This document shows, piece after piece, positions 43,820 through 53,449 of a stretch of DNA of 64,000 nt (position 1 is the first letter of the stretch; every line of letters begins with the position of its first letter). The translations under genes and the position numbers were made by a program. The notes below the pieces were generated by a model. The model saw nothing but the letters and a program-made list of their open reading frames with translations, was not told the DNA's origin and did no database searches. Location: contig JAEXFN010000045.1 in NCBI GenBank assembly GCA_023400055.1, positions 62,001-126,000 of the forward strand. Reading direction: 5' to 3'. The stretch comes from Bacillota bacterium. Lineage in GTDB: Bacteria > Bacillota > UBA4882 > UBA8346.

Positions 43820-45091
43820 TTACTGCATCGCGGCAATTTCATCCTTGAGTTGCTTGAGATTATCCTTTAAGGCTTCGGCCGGGGTTTTCTTGCCGTAAAA
43901 AGCCTCTTGCTGGGCCTGTGGCAAATATTTATAAACATACAGTTGGGACCATGACGTCTTGGGCGCGCCCTGCCCGATGGCAATGGCATTCAATAACACC
44001 TTATTTATAAAGGGATCGTCCTTAATGTATTGATCTTGTAACGATTTACGCACTACCGGACATTTGGTGTCCACATATCGCTGCCACATCTCTTCCTTGC
44101 CCATGATGAACTGGATCAAATCCCACGATTCCTGCTTATGTTTGCTCTCGGAATTGATGAATAACAGTTCGCAGCCGCTCCAGATGGCCTTGGTCTTCCG
44201 TTTCATATCGATGAAGCCGATTTTATCCTTCAACGAAGGATCATTCTTCAATAACTGCGCGATCCAGGTCGGTTGCACAATCGACATCGCCGCCTGCCCG
44301 GTTGCGAAGAGGCTTTGCTGGTTCTCTTTCGCCTTGGTCTGCTCGATGGCCACCTTTTTGTTCTTGAATAAATCGGTCAGATAAGCCAGGGTCTCGACCA
44401 TTTGCCGGTTGTCGAAGGTCGGCAGGCCCTTTTTATTGAAGATCTGGGCGCCGTTTTGAATGGCGAAGGGTTGGATGATCTTGATCTCATCGATGGGCAT
44501 ATTCAAACCGGCGCGGGTGATTACATTGCCGTTCCGTTTGGTCAATTTGACGGCATCCTCGGCCAATTCTTCCCAGGTCGCCGGCGGTTTCTCCGGATCC
44601 AGTCCCGCTTCTTTGAAAAAGTCTTTGCGGTAGGCAAATACCGCCGGAGTCGGATAAAGCCCCATGCCGTAAATTTTCCCCTTGTAACGGCCCATTTCGT
44701 AGATGTTTTCCATGATATCTTTTTTGTCTTTCCAATGGGCAATGTACTTATCCAAGGGTTCGAACTGTTTCTTGTCCGCCCGGATGGCAATGGCGTTTAA
44801 GGCGTGGTGAATAATGTCGGGGCCGGCCCCGCTGGCGAAGGCCGTATTCAGTTTGGTATCAATCGCATCGCCAAATGGCGCCTCGGCGAATTCGATCTTG
44901 ATATTCGGATGCTTGGATTCATATTCTTTAAATAATTTCAAATAATAATCGTGCCAGATAACATCGTTGCCCCCTTTCCAGAATTTGAGGACAATTTGTT
45001 TTTCGGCCGCTTGCGAATAAACCCCGCTGCCGATCAAGACGAGGATAGCGACAAAAACCAACGCGATACTCACTACGCTTTTCCGTTTCAA
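43820..45091 (-). CDS. Extracellular solute-binding protein, family 1 (importer 3)
   Basis: A 423-residue protein starting at TTG 45091, which has GGAGG eight bases upstream. The signal peptide ends near YSQAA without a lipobox Cys. Family-1 motifs are LKFWKGGNDVIWHDYYLKLF, YRKDFFKEAGLDPEKPPATW and a C-terminal AQQEAFYGKKTPAEAL. It is paralogous to the binding proteins of importers 2 and 4. It is the first gene of an operon ending with sulfatase 2. The 282-bp gap upstream (45092-45373) holds its promoter region and no gene. Confidence 0.94.
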   Translation of the reverse strand: MKRKSVVSIALVFVAILVLIGSGVYSQAAEKQIVLKFWKGGNDVIWHDYYLKLFKEYESKHPNIKIEFAEAPFGDAIDTKLNTAFASGAGPDIIHHALNAIAIRADKKQFEPLDKYIAHWKDKKDIMENIYEMGRYKGKIYGMGLYPTPAVFAYRKDFFKEAGLDPEKPPATWEELAEDAVKLTKRNGNVITRAGLNMPIDEIKIIQPFAIQNGAQIFNKKGLPTFDNRQMVETLAYLTDLFKNKKVAIEQTKAKENQQSLFATGQAAMSIVQPTWIAQLLKNDPSLKDKIGFIDMKRKTKAIWSGCELLFINSESKHKQESWDLIQFIMGKEEMWQRYVDTKCPVVRKSLQDQYIKDDPFINKVLLNAIAIGQGAPKTSWSQLYVYKYLPQAQQEAFYGKKTPAEALKDNLKQLKDEIAAMQ

Positions 45092-45373
45092 TTGGCGTCC
45101 CTCCCTAAGATTTGTTATCTAAATTTTAGCTTATTTTAACAAAACCCAACACGAACAGATTTCAGTTGTTTTTTACTTTTATTCAGGTTTTAGGATTGGG
45201 AAATCGGATATGCCGAAGCGGCGCGGGTCAAAAGTTCAGAGCCGGAAAAGCAACCTAAATCGGGGATGCCCCTAAATGAGGTATACAGCGAAGCGATCTT
45301 GATAAAACCAGGACAGAATGGCGGCCGGTAGCTTCAAACGGGCTTCGCGTTGCCGCAGAGTCCGGAGCTCATT

Positions 45374-46900
45374 TTACGATTTCCTGTACTCAAGCGGACC
45401 CTTTCCCAGATGCTTCTTGAATAACCGGGAAAAATAGCTTAAGTTGGGATAACCGACCTGTTCCGCGATTTCGTAAAGTTTCAAATGGGTGGTTTTCAAT
45501 AATTTCTCGGCCGTCTTTAAACGCATCATGACTAAGAAATCGCTGAAATTCTCGCCGGTCTCCGTCTTGAATCGCTGGCAAAAATAATTGGGGTTTAAAT
45601 GAACGTGGTTGGCGACTTCCACCAGCGACAGCGGCTCGGCAAAGCGGGATTCGATGTATTGAACCGCCTGGAACACCGCAGGTGAATACGAAACTTGGGA
45701 CTGATTGAAAGAAGCGACGAGCGTATGGACTTTATTTAGCATCCATTCCTTTAGTTCGCCAAAAGACTGTTGGGATCGCACTTCTTTTTCATTTTCGGAA
45801 AAGAAGTGATTCGGAACCGAAATCTCCAGACAGGTTTTGACATAGAACAGTTCCAGGACCTGGGTACAAAAGCGGAACAACCACTCGGGATCGCGAAACT
45901 TTTTTAGCTCGATCAGGTCAAAAACCGCCTGGACTGCTTCCAGGACCGCCGCGCCGTTTTTGGCTTCGATCTCCCGAAATAACCGTTTTTGAGCCGCCTC
46001 AATCTCCCCGAGTCCGCTTTGACGGGTATGGGCGGATTCCGGAAGGACGATACAGCCCTCGCCCTGAAAGAACTCCATTTTGACCAGTTCCCGCGCTTCC
46101 CGGCAGGCAAGGGGGAGGTTTTCTAAGCCAAAGTAGACTTTGCTGACACCCATTGAGCCAGCAACGCAATGTTGAATTGCGCGGCACAACTCCTGTAAGT
46201 CGCTGGTTTGCCCGGCTTGGCTGGGATTGCCATGAAGATTCCCGAGGAGAATCAGCAATTGTTCCGGTTCGAGTTTGAACCAAGCCAGATTTTCAGCGAC
46301 CGGGCACGCGAAACGCAGTAACGTTTGGTAGGAATGCTCGAAGGGTTCATTGGGCCGGGGGCGGAAGGCCAGTGAAAACAGGAATCTGGGCGTCAGAAAG
46401 ATCCGGTTTTCCCTCAACCGGGCCAAAATCAGTTCGGCCGTGCCGAGTTCCCCCTGCATCAAATCATTCAACAATAAATTTTTATTGACTTCCGCCTGAA
46501 TCTCCAGCGCCTTCTCGGCCAGCCCTTGTGCTTTACGTCTTTGGGCGATCCGTTCCAAAAGTTCATTGACTTCCTGCGTTTGAATCTCCGCTTTGATCAG
46601 ATATCCGGCCGCGCCTTGTTTAATGGCCTCTTTGGCAAAGGCAAAATCGGTATAGCAAGTCAACAAGACAATATCGGTCGCCGGGGCAACCGCTTTAATT
46701 GTCTTCATCAATTCTATCCCATCCATCACCGGCATTTTGATGTCGGTAAACATCAATTCCGGCAGATGCTGTTTGAAGATCTCCAAAGCCTCATTGCCAT
46801 TGGACGCTTCGAAGATTTGGTGGGAGTGCCTTGCTTTTTCGAGTAAGAAAATAAACCACTGGCGAATGGGCTGTTCGTCATCGACGACTAAGATTTTCAT
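45374..46900 (-). CDS. YesN-type response regulator with AraC DNA-binding domain (module 2)
   Basis: The 508-residue protein has receiver phospho-acceptor D53 in MFTDIKMPVMDG. A long middle region follows, then C-terminal AraC helix-turn-helices (LVEVANHVHLNPNYFCQRF and VGYPNLSYFSRLFKKHLGKG). Its ATG overlaps the kinase stop by 4 bp, so the pair is translationally coupled. Unlike modules 1 and 3, this pair lies upstream of its importer operon in the same direction. Activation of importer 3 and sulfatase 2 is inferred from this placement. Confidence 0.95.
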   Translation of the reverse strand: MKILVVDDEQPIRQWFIFLLEKARHSHQIFEASNGNEALEIFKQHLPELMFTDIKMPVMDGIELMKTIKAVAPATDIVLLTCYTDFAFAKEAIKQGAAGYLIKAEIQTQEVNELLERIAQRRKAQGLAEKALEIQAEVNKNLLLNDLMQGELGTAELILARLRENRIFLTPRFLFSLAFRPRPNEPFEHSYQTLLRFACPVAENLAWFKLEPEQLLILLGNLHGNPSQAGQTSDLQELCRAIQHCVAGSMGVSKVYFGLENLPLACREARELVKMEFFQGEGCIVLPESAHTRQSGLGEIEAAQKRLFREIEAKNGAAVLEAVQAVFDLIELKKFRDPEWLFRFCTQVLELFYVKTCLEISVPNHFFSENEKEVRSQQSFGELKEWMLNKVHTLVASFNQSQVSYSPAVFQAVQYIESRFAEPLSLVEVANHVHLNPNYFCQRFKTETGENFSDFLVMMRLKTAEKLLKTTHLKLYEIAEQVGYPNLSYFSRLFKKHLGKGPLEYRKS

Positions 46901-48705
46901 GATGCTTCACCGGTCTTGGCCGCTTGTGCCCGTGATTGGACCAAGGGAATGCAGAGCGAAACCGTCGTTCCGCCGCCGGGAGTGCTTTCGATTTTGAGCC
47001 CGTATTTCGGCCCGTAATTTAAGACCAGCCTGTCGTTGACATTCATGACCCCGACCCGGTTCAATTGCTTCTCCATATTGTTATTTTTATCCCATAGCGT
47101 TTGAAGCTGTTCCGCGGTCATTCCGACTCCGTCGTCGCTTACTTCCAATCGCAGGTCCCTTCCCTCACTCCAGCCCCGAATGGTGATCCGGCCTCTGTCT
47201 TTTTTGGGTTCGATACCGTGAAATATAGCGTTTTCCACCAATGGCTGCAAAATTAATTTGGGGATTTGGCAATCGCGTACATCATCGGATATCTCCTGGA
47301 TTACATCAAACTTCTCCGGATAGCGGGAGGCTTGAATCAAAAGATACTCTCCCAATACGGCCAATTCTTCACCAATCGTCGTAAATTCATCGTGGTTGGT
47401 AAATATTTTTCGTAACAATCTCGCTAAAGCTACCAACATCCCTTCGGCTTTTTCATCCTTGCCGAGTGCGACCATGCTTCGAATCGAAGTAAGCGTATTA
47501 TAAAGAAAATGCGGGTTGATCTGCGCCTGCAAAAATTCTAATTCGGCTTGCCGTTTCAAATGCGCTTCCTTCTTAACATCTTTCATCAACTGGTCAATTC
47601 GGTCGATCATCTGATTGAAGCCTTTCCCCAGTTCGCCGATCTCATCCCGTCCATCCTGATAATTCACCCGTTTAAAGTTACCTTTCTCCACTTCCTTCAT
47701 CGAATGATGCAGCGCTCTGATGGGCAAAGAAATTCGGCGGGCAATTCCATAAGAAAAAATCAATCCCAGCAACATGCCAAAAGTTAAAAATAAAAAAGTA
47801 AAATACTTCATCTTATTCATCGGAGCAAGTACGGTTCGCAGCGGAACTTCCTCGATAATAAACCAATTTACTTTGGGGATAGGATAAAAAGATAACAATA
47901 TGGGCTGCCCTTTTTTATTTACGATATAATTCCCGCCATTGGTTGAAGTAAACAGTTTTTTGATATAACGCTGCCGCGACAAGTTTACGCCAAGCCGAGT
48001 CCGATAGCTATGAGATATAACGTTACCCTTGTGATCAATGATGTAAATGCTACTCCCAGCTTTTAAGGCATCTTTATACGTATTAAACAATACTTCTTCA
48101 TCAACGTTCAAAAGCAAAATCCCTAGTGACTTGTCACTATAATAACTCTTTAAAAGCCGCGCAGCGGAAAAAACATATTTATCGGATCGATATCCGGCCT
48201 TATCATTAAAAGTGCTAATCCAGGTGATCTTCCCATCCTTTTTCAAGACCTCGTTATACCATCGCTGTTGCAAAATACTGTTGAAATTATAAACATCGTT
48301 AATCCACGAGGTATAGGCGCGTCCGTTAAAACCATATAAAACGCTGTAGTATTTTAAGTTATCAAAGGAATAGGTATAGTGAGAGAATATCTCCATCATT
48401 TTATTGGCGTCAGTGATTCGAACATAGGGATCTTTGGGAATTGGCGTTCTGATGATTCTAACCAGGTCTTCGTTGAAATAATAGATATTGGAGACCGAAG
48501 TGATCTCATCAATAATCACATTGATATTCTTGCTAATCTGCTCTAATACGTTCAAGCGTGACTTACCGACCTGCCGTTCGATAATCGAGGCGGATATTTG
48601 ATAGAAGGCAACGCCAAGCAAACCGATAATCATTACGATCAAAAGAAAATAAGAAACGATCAATCGATTTTGAATACCACTCTTGCGAATCAACAAACTT
48701 CTCAT
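46897..48705 (-). CDS. YesM-type sensor histidine kinase (module 2)
   Basis: The 602-residue protein has an N-terminal membrane span, a Cache-type extracellular sensor and a second span near 300. A HAMP domain follows (RRISLPIRALHHSMKEVEKG). The kinase domain has H399 in QINPHFLYNTLTSIRSMV, and the ATPase domain has LILQPLVENAIFHGIEPK and DDGVGMT. The start at 48705 has only a weak RBS, but nearby alternatives would truncate the first membrane span. It couples by a 4-bp overlap to the response-regulator gene. Confidence 0.93.
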   Translation of the reverse strand: MRSLLIRKSGIQNRLIVSYFLLIVMIIGLLGVAFYQISASIIERQVGKSRLNVLEQISKNINVIIDEITSVSNIYYFNEDLVRIIRTPIPKDPYVRITDANKMMEIFSHYTYSFDNLKYYSVLYGFNGRAYTSWINDVYNFNSILQQRWYNEVLKKDGKITWISTFNDKAGYRSDKYVFSAARLLKSYYSDKSLGILLLNVDEEVLFNTYKDALKAGSSIYIIDHKGNVISHSYRTRLGVNLSRQRYIKKLFTSTNGGNYIVNKKGQPILLSFYPIPKVNWFIIEEVPLRTVLAPMNKMKYFTFLFLTFGMLLGLIFSYGIARRISLPIRALHHSMKEVEKGNFKRVNYQDGRDEIGELGKGFNQMIDRIDQLMKDVKKEAHLKRQAELEFLQAQINPHFLYNTLTSIRSMVALGKDEKAEGMLVALARLLRKIFTNHDEFTTIGEELAVLGEYLLIQASRYPEKFDVIQEISDDVRDCQIPKLILQPLVENAIFHGIEPKKDRGRITIRGWSEGRDLRLEVSDDGVGMTAEQLQTLWDKNNNMEKQLNRVGVMNVNDRLVLNYGPKYGLKIESTPGGGTTVSLCIPLVQSRAQAAKTGEAS

Positions 48706-48838
48706 GGCTTACGCTCGTTTCGATTATCTATGTGATATGGTTACCACCTTTTAACCTCAGGATATCTTAATCTATTTTTAATGTCAATTTACTAAGACTT
48801 TTCTTCAAAAAAGATTTAATTGGAAAATAGAGTTTTCG

Positions 48839-48876
48839 GAAAAAACATCACTCCCGGAAGAATCACTTCGGGAGTG
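48839..48876 (-). terminator. Intrinsic terminator at the end of the importer 4 operon
   Basis: The arms CACTCCCGGAAG and CTTCGGGAGTG (48849-48876) form a stem with one bulged G and a 5-nt loop. On the minus strand TGTTTTTTCC follows (complement 48839-48848). It lies about 50 bp beyond the glucose-6-phosphate isomerase stop and marks the end of the nearly 9-kb operon starting at 57617. Confidence 0.85.
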
Positions 48877-48892
48877 AGTTTATTACAGTAAA

Positions 48893-48928
48893 CCATTCAC
48901 CAAAAATGCTGTAAAATTCAGTTTTAAT
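48893..48928. repeat. Dispersed ~36-bp repeat, copy 1
   Basis: The block starts CCATTCACCAAAAATG, continues with CTGTAAAATTCAGTTTT and ends AAT. It overlaps the stop codon of the isomerase gene. A second full copy is at 57824 and a partial one at 57897, on the far side of the same operon and in the same orientation. The two full copies bracket the importer 4 operon as direct repeats. They could be remnants of a mobile-element end or target, or protein-binding sites. Confidence 0.75.
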
Positions 48929-50205
48929 CTTTCCTACCCAACGCTTCGAACATATGCCTCTTGTAGGCCTCGACACCGGGTTGGTCAAACGGATTGACGC
49001 CTAGAATAGACCCGGAAACAAAGCAGACATATTCGAAGAAGTAGAACAATTGGCCCATATAGTAGGGAGATAATTCCGGCACGTCCATAACGGTTACCGG
49101 GACGCCCCCGGCGGCATGTGCCTTCACGGTCGCTTCAAAGGCGGTCCGGTTTATAAAAGCAAAATCTTTCCCGTTGAGATAATCAAAATCATCGGCAGTC
49201 CCCGGGTCCTCCGGGATGAAGAAGTTGGCACCCTGATTTTCCAGATTGATAAAGGTTTCGGCGATCATTTTTCGGCCATCCTGGATATACTGTTCCAGCG
49301 AATGCAAGTCTTCACTATATGAACAGGCCGCCGGGAAAATTCCGGTCCCGTTTTTCCCTTCGCTCTCGGCGAAGAACTGCACCCACCATTTAGCGAAAAA
49401 CTCCAGGCGGGGTTCGAAAAATCCGAGGATCTCAATACGAAAACCGCGTTCCAGCAAAAGGTTACGGAGTACCCCATAACGAACGGCATTGTTTTCTTCC
49501 GGAAGCGAGGTATGAATATAATGGGCCATCTCTCTGGCGCCCCGGATGATTGCCCGGATATCCACCCCGGCCGATCGCCATTGGAAGCAGTCCTACGGCG
49601 CTCATTACTGAAAAACGGCCACCGATATCAAGGGGAAACGTGAAGAAGGAATATCCTTTCGTCGCGGCCAATTTTTCCAAACTACCGCCTCGAGGCGAAC
49701 CCGTCGCAATAATTCGCTCGGCCGCTTGTTCCGTTCCGTAGGCAGCTTCCATTTGTTTGCGGATCATCCGGAAGCAAATCCCCGGTTCTAAGGTAGCGAA
49801 ATTTTTGGCGATGACGTTGGCATATACGGACTTACCCTTCATCTGTTCGAGGATCCGGTTCATATAAAATGGCGCGAGGCTATTCCCGGCATAAAGGATT
49901 TCCGGTTTGCCGTCGGTCTGAAAGGCCTTAATCGCCGCTCTGCCGCCCTGGTTGGAACCGCCTACCCCGATGAGTAAAAGGATATCGGCGTTTTCGCGAA
50001 CCTCCTCGGCTTTCGCTTCGATCTGCGATAGCAATGCTTCATTCGCGCATTGATCGAGGTCGATCCAACCCAAAACAGCAGATTTTGCAATTTGAGGATG
50101 TAAAATACTCTCGATGAATTCCCGATGGGTTTTAATCCTTCGATTGATATCGTTTTCTGAAACAATCGATTGAATATTCTTAAGATCGAGCGTAATCCGT
50201 TTCAT
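48924..50205 (-). pseudogene. pgi: Glucose-6-phosphate isomerase, broken by a single-base frameshift
   Basis: Two frames together give a normal ~430-residue isomerase. The first, from ATG 50205, carries GVGGSNQGGRAAIKAF (phosphosugar-binding loop), IATGSPRGGSLEKLA and ending VGLLPMAIG. The second resumes at VDIRAIIRGAREMA and runs to VNPFDQPGVEAYKRHM. The switch lies at 49565-49573, where the minus strand reads ATCGGCCGGGG. Removing one G restores MAIAGVDIR, which fits the family. The event is therefore a one-base insertion, or a sequencing error in a GC run. It is the last gene of the importer 4 operon. If real, the truncated product lacks the C-terminal catalytic half. Confidence 0.88.
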
Positions 50206-50249
50206 ATCCTCATGTTCCTTTCAAGGGAATGAATAATCAGTCTACCGGC

Positions 50250-51851
50250 TCAGATTACTTTGGGCATCACCCGGGCGCATTCCGGATTTTTGCTCCATCT
50301 TTCAGAATCGTCCCCTCCGACTTCTTTTTCCCATCTTTTAACTAATGCGATATTGGCCAGGTAGTTTTGGTGGTTTTGCACCACGGTTTCCGGATCCCAA
50401 TCTTTTCGGGCTATCTCTTTCATTTCTTTAACGATATCCTGATGTTGATAAGCGATATTGTACTTTTCCGCCGGATCGCTGCTTAAATCAAACAATAAAT
50501 CATATTTTTCATAACCGATATAGGTGATGTATTTGTATTTCCCCTTCCGGACCATTCTGGAGACGACAGTCTGCAGGCCTATCTCACCCGGATTACCGCC
50601 CGTCCTCAGGATGTGTCGCGCCAAAATTTTCTCGAATCCGGGGATCGTAGAATTTTCCACACTATGAGGCATCAAGGATGTTAATTCCTTGATCTTCTCC
50701 GCGTATTGCTCCAACGTTGCCTCCGAAAATCCGGGGATTACGGTATTGATTGCCTCACACAGCACGGCCCGCTCCTTGTCGTCTTCATGGCCCGTTAGTT
50801 CAGGAACCAGGCTTCTTCCATCCTGGGCCGGCGGAGGAACGGTGCTCGCCAGCTCACACAGGGTAGGTCCGAGATCCATGATGCTGGCCGGAGTGTTTAT
50901 TTTAAGACCTCTCTTGATGCCTTTTCCCGCTACGATAAATGGAATTCTGGCCGCCGTCTCAAAATGAGTTTCTTTGCCAAATATTTTCCGGTCTCCGGCT
51001 TGATCGCCATGGTCGGAGATATAAACAAATACACCATCCCGATTTTTCCTGTCAAGATACTTGTTAAAGGCATCCCGTACCAATCCCAGATTGACGTCAC
51101 AATTTTCTATCAAGCCAAAATAGGCAGCCCTTGCCCGAATCATAACCTCTTCCGGTACATCCAGTACCCTTTCCATGAGTACCGGATTCAGATATTCCGG
51201 AACGTTCCTGAAGGAGTCCGGAACCTTCATTCTTTCTTTATGGTAGAGGTAATTTTCGATCGGTGCAATATATGGAAAATGCGGGGCATAGATACCGACA
51301 ACAATGCATTGGGGCTTCTCGTGATCCTGTCCCAGATATTCCAACGCCGCACTGACCACGTCTTGATCATATTCCATAACCGGCGAGGCCCCTCCGCCGA
51401 CCACGTTCAGGCACCACGGATCGGCAAAGCCCGATTGAGTGATGCCTCTTTCAGCCTTCAGCTTTTGCATCGGCCGGTTCCAAGTAACAGGCGACATGTC
51501 CCCTACTAATCTTTTCGTAAATCCATGGCGCTGATTGGTCCCGACAAACATCATCCGGCCGATGAGCACCGTCTCATACCCGGCGGCAACCAGTGAATGC
51601 AAAAAAGTAGCCGAAGTTTCTGGAATAGCGCCGTCATTTGAGAATACTCCGGTCTTGGTCGGCAACTTGCCCAACAACATGGAGATTCTGGCCGGTACGC
51701 ATAAGGGGCAGGAGGTATAAGCCGCCGCAAAAGATGTGCCATTCTCACATAGTTTCTCCATATTGGGAGTCCTAGCCGGCCCTCCTTCATATGAGGAGAA
51801 CACGGGGGTGTGTTCATCGCTCATAAATACTAACAAATCCGGTTTTGACAT
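50250..51851 (-). CDS. Sulfatase (Cys-type), cytoplasmic; module 3, first of two
   Basis: The 533-residue protein has the maturation motif CPLCVPARISMLLGK with catalytic Cys51. The usual Thr-Gly of the motif is replaced by Leu-Gly, an unusual but tolerated-looking change. Metal residues are in FMSDEHTPVF and YISDHGDQAGDRKIFGKETH. There is no signal peptide. ATG 51851 is preceded by GGAATGAATGACGA, a weak RBS, about 55 bp after the previous sulfatase gene. It differs clearly from sulfatase 4, so the two may remove sulfate from different positions of one sugar. Confidence 0.92.
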   Translation of the reverse strand: MSKPDLLVFMSDEHTPVFSSYEGGPARTPNMEKLCENGTSFAAAYTSCPLCVPARISMLLGKLPTKTGVFSNDGAIPETSATFLHSLVAAGYETVLIGRMMFVGTNQRHGFTKRLVGDMSPVTWNRPMQKLKAERGITQSGFADPWCLNVVGGGASPVMEYDQDVVSAALEYLGQDHEKPQCIVVGIYAPHFPYIAPIENYLYHKERMKVPDSFRNVPEYLNPVLMERVLDVPEEVMIRARAAYFGLIENCDVNLGLVRDAFNKYLDRKNRDGVFVYISDHGDQAGDRKIFGKETHFETAARIPFIVAGKGIKRGLKINTPASIMDLGPTLCELASTVPPPAQDGRSLVPELTGHEDDKERAVLCEAINTVIPGFSEATLEQYAEKIKELTSLMPHSVENSTIPGFEKILARHILRTGGNPGEIGLQTVVSRMVRKGKYKYITYIGYEKYDLLFDLSSDPAEKYNIAYQHQDIVKEMKEIARKDWDPETVVQNHQNYLANIALVKRWEKEVGGDDSERWSKNPECARVMPKVI

Positions 51852-51906
51852 TCGTCATTCATTCCTTTCAATTTCGATTCGGAGTGAGTTCAATCTTTGA
51901 ATATTC

Positions 51907-53406
51907 CTAAACCAGGCCGAGCCTTTCCAACTGCTCTTCCGGAGCGTCATGTTTCCGTAGCGTTCCAATTAAGGCTTGGACCATTTGAGCCTCAATCGCT
52001 TCGTCGACGCTCGGCTGTTCTTGCGCATAATCTGTTACGATGTCAAACAATAAATTCCGTTCAAGCAAATCGCTCCGCCGGTTGAATGTCTGAGTTTGAT
52101 CCCGAAGTTGCACAATGTTGCCGGGAATTTTAAAAACGGGATAAGAAGTCCAAGTTAAAAAGCGGCCTGCCTCGATTTGGGATATGTCACTCAGGCAGCT
52201 GTTATTTAAATATTGGTTTAGCGTGGTCGGCATAGCGGTGTATATATATAACGGATCGTTGGACGCTCTGATCGCAGCGCGGAAATAGGTATACCGCCCG
52301 TCGGTAATATTGACATCTCTGCCGAAATAGCCATAAAGAGCATATTCCCGAATCCGTGCCGAAGGTGCATTGACCAATGATACCCATGAACCGCCGTGAA
52401 GTTTATTGGGGCATTCCCGCGCTTCAATTTCGAAATGCTCCAACAGTGTCGGCAATAGGTCGATATTTTGAGTTAATGCTCCGACCCGGCTGCCGCTGTA
52501 TCGATCCCCGGGAAGATGCAACATTAACGGAATATGAAATACCTCGTTGTAAGCCGGCATATAATTTTTGGCCATAAATCCGTGCTCACCCAACATATAG
52601 CCGTGATCCGCCGTTAAGGCCACCAGCGTGTCATCCCACACATTCTGCCGATCCATCACATCCAGCACTTTGCCGAACCAGTGATCGGTCATGGTTAATA
52701 ACGCTGCATATCGTTTCCGGATATGTTCCACCGCCGCGGATGGCACATTGACCGGTTTGTATTCGGGCCATTGATATAACGGGCCGGAATAGTCATCGTC
52801 GTATTGCGCCAAATATTCCGCTGGAGAATCAAACGGTTCATGAGGATCGAATACCTCGACCCAGAGGAGATAATTGTCGGCCTCCCGGTTGTTTTCCAAC
52901 CACTCCGCAGCCGCCTGCAAGGTCAGGGGTCCGGGATAATCCTGCTCGTGACGAAACTTAGTCCGATTCAGTCCATACTGAGAAGTAAATTTCCCGAGAT
53001 GAAGCGGGAGTTCGTCTTTTTTTACCCGGGATACCCACGGATCGTTTTCCTGACCGCGGATACAGTCCCAGGTATCAAACTGCTGGCAATAATTCTCGCC
53101 GCCGATCCGCAAATAGTGGTAATGATCCGTAACCATATGGGTGAAAATGCCATGTCGCCGCAGGGCTTGCGGCAGCGTATAATCAAACGGTTCGATCGGT
53201 CCCCAATTCCGTTCGAGAAAATTCAGCCGGCCAGTGAAAAGATCGCGGCGGGCTGGTACACAGGGGGCGGAACCCACCCAATGATTATCAAAAATCACAG
53301 AACGTTCGGCGAATCGTGTAAAGTTTGGCGCATGGACCCAATCATTCCCGCAGGAAGGTAAATGCCGCCGGTTAAGCGTGTCAAACAAAAATATGATGGC
53401 CTTCAT
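51907..53406 (-). CDS. Sulfatase (Cys-type), cytoplasmic; module 3, second of two
   Basis: The 499-residue protein has maturation motif APCVPARRDLFTGR with catalytic Cys49. The N-terminal metal region is LFDTLNRRHLPSCG (LFDTLN, with Asn where many have Arg or Gln). The second metal site is TADHGYMLGEHGFMAKNY. It has the alkaline-phosphatase-like fold signatures of S1 sulfatases and no signal peptide. It is 43 bp downstream of the aldose epimerase gene. Co-transcription with a second sulfatase and an epimerase points to stepwise desulfation of one imported sugar. Confidence 0.92.
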   Translation of the reverse strand: MKAIIFLFDTLNRRHLPSCGNDWVHAPNFTRFAERSVIFDNHWVGSAPCVPARRDLFTGRLNFLERNWGPIEPFDYTLPQALRRHGIFTHMVTDHYHYLRIGGENYCQQFDTWDCIRGQENDPWVSRVKKDELPLHLGKFTSQYGLNRTKFRHEQDYPGPLTLQAAAEWLENNREADNYLLWVEVFDPHEPFDSPAEYLAQYDDDYSGPLYQWPEYKPVNVPSAAVEHIRKRYAALLTMTDHWFGKVLDVMDRQNVWDDTLVALTADHGYMLGEHGFMAKNYMPAYNEVFHIPLMLHLPGDRYSGSRVGALTQNIDLLPTLLEHFEIEARECPNKLHGGSWVSLVNAPSARIREYALYGYFGRDVNITDGRYTYFRAAIRASNDPLYIYTAMPTTLNQYLNNSCLSDISQIEAGRFLTWTSYPVFKIPGNIVQLRDQTQTFNRRSDLLERNLLFDIVTDYAQEQPSVDEAIEAQMVQALIGTLRKHDAPEEQLERLGLV

Positions 53407-53449
53407 CTCAATTAACCTTTCATCTATAAATACAATAGTCCATTGTTAT

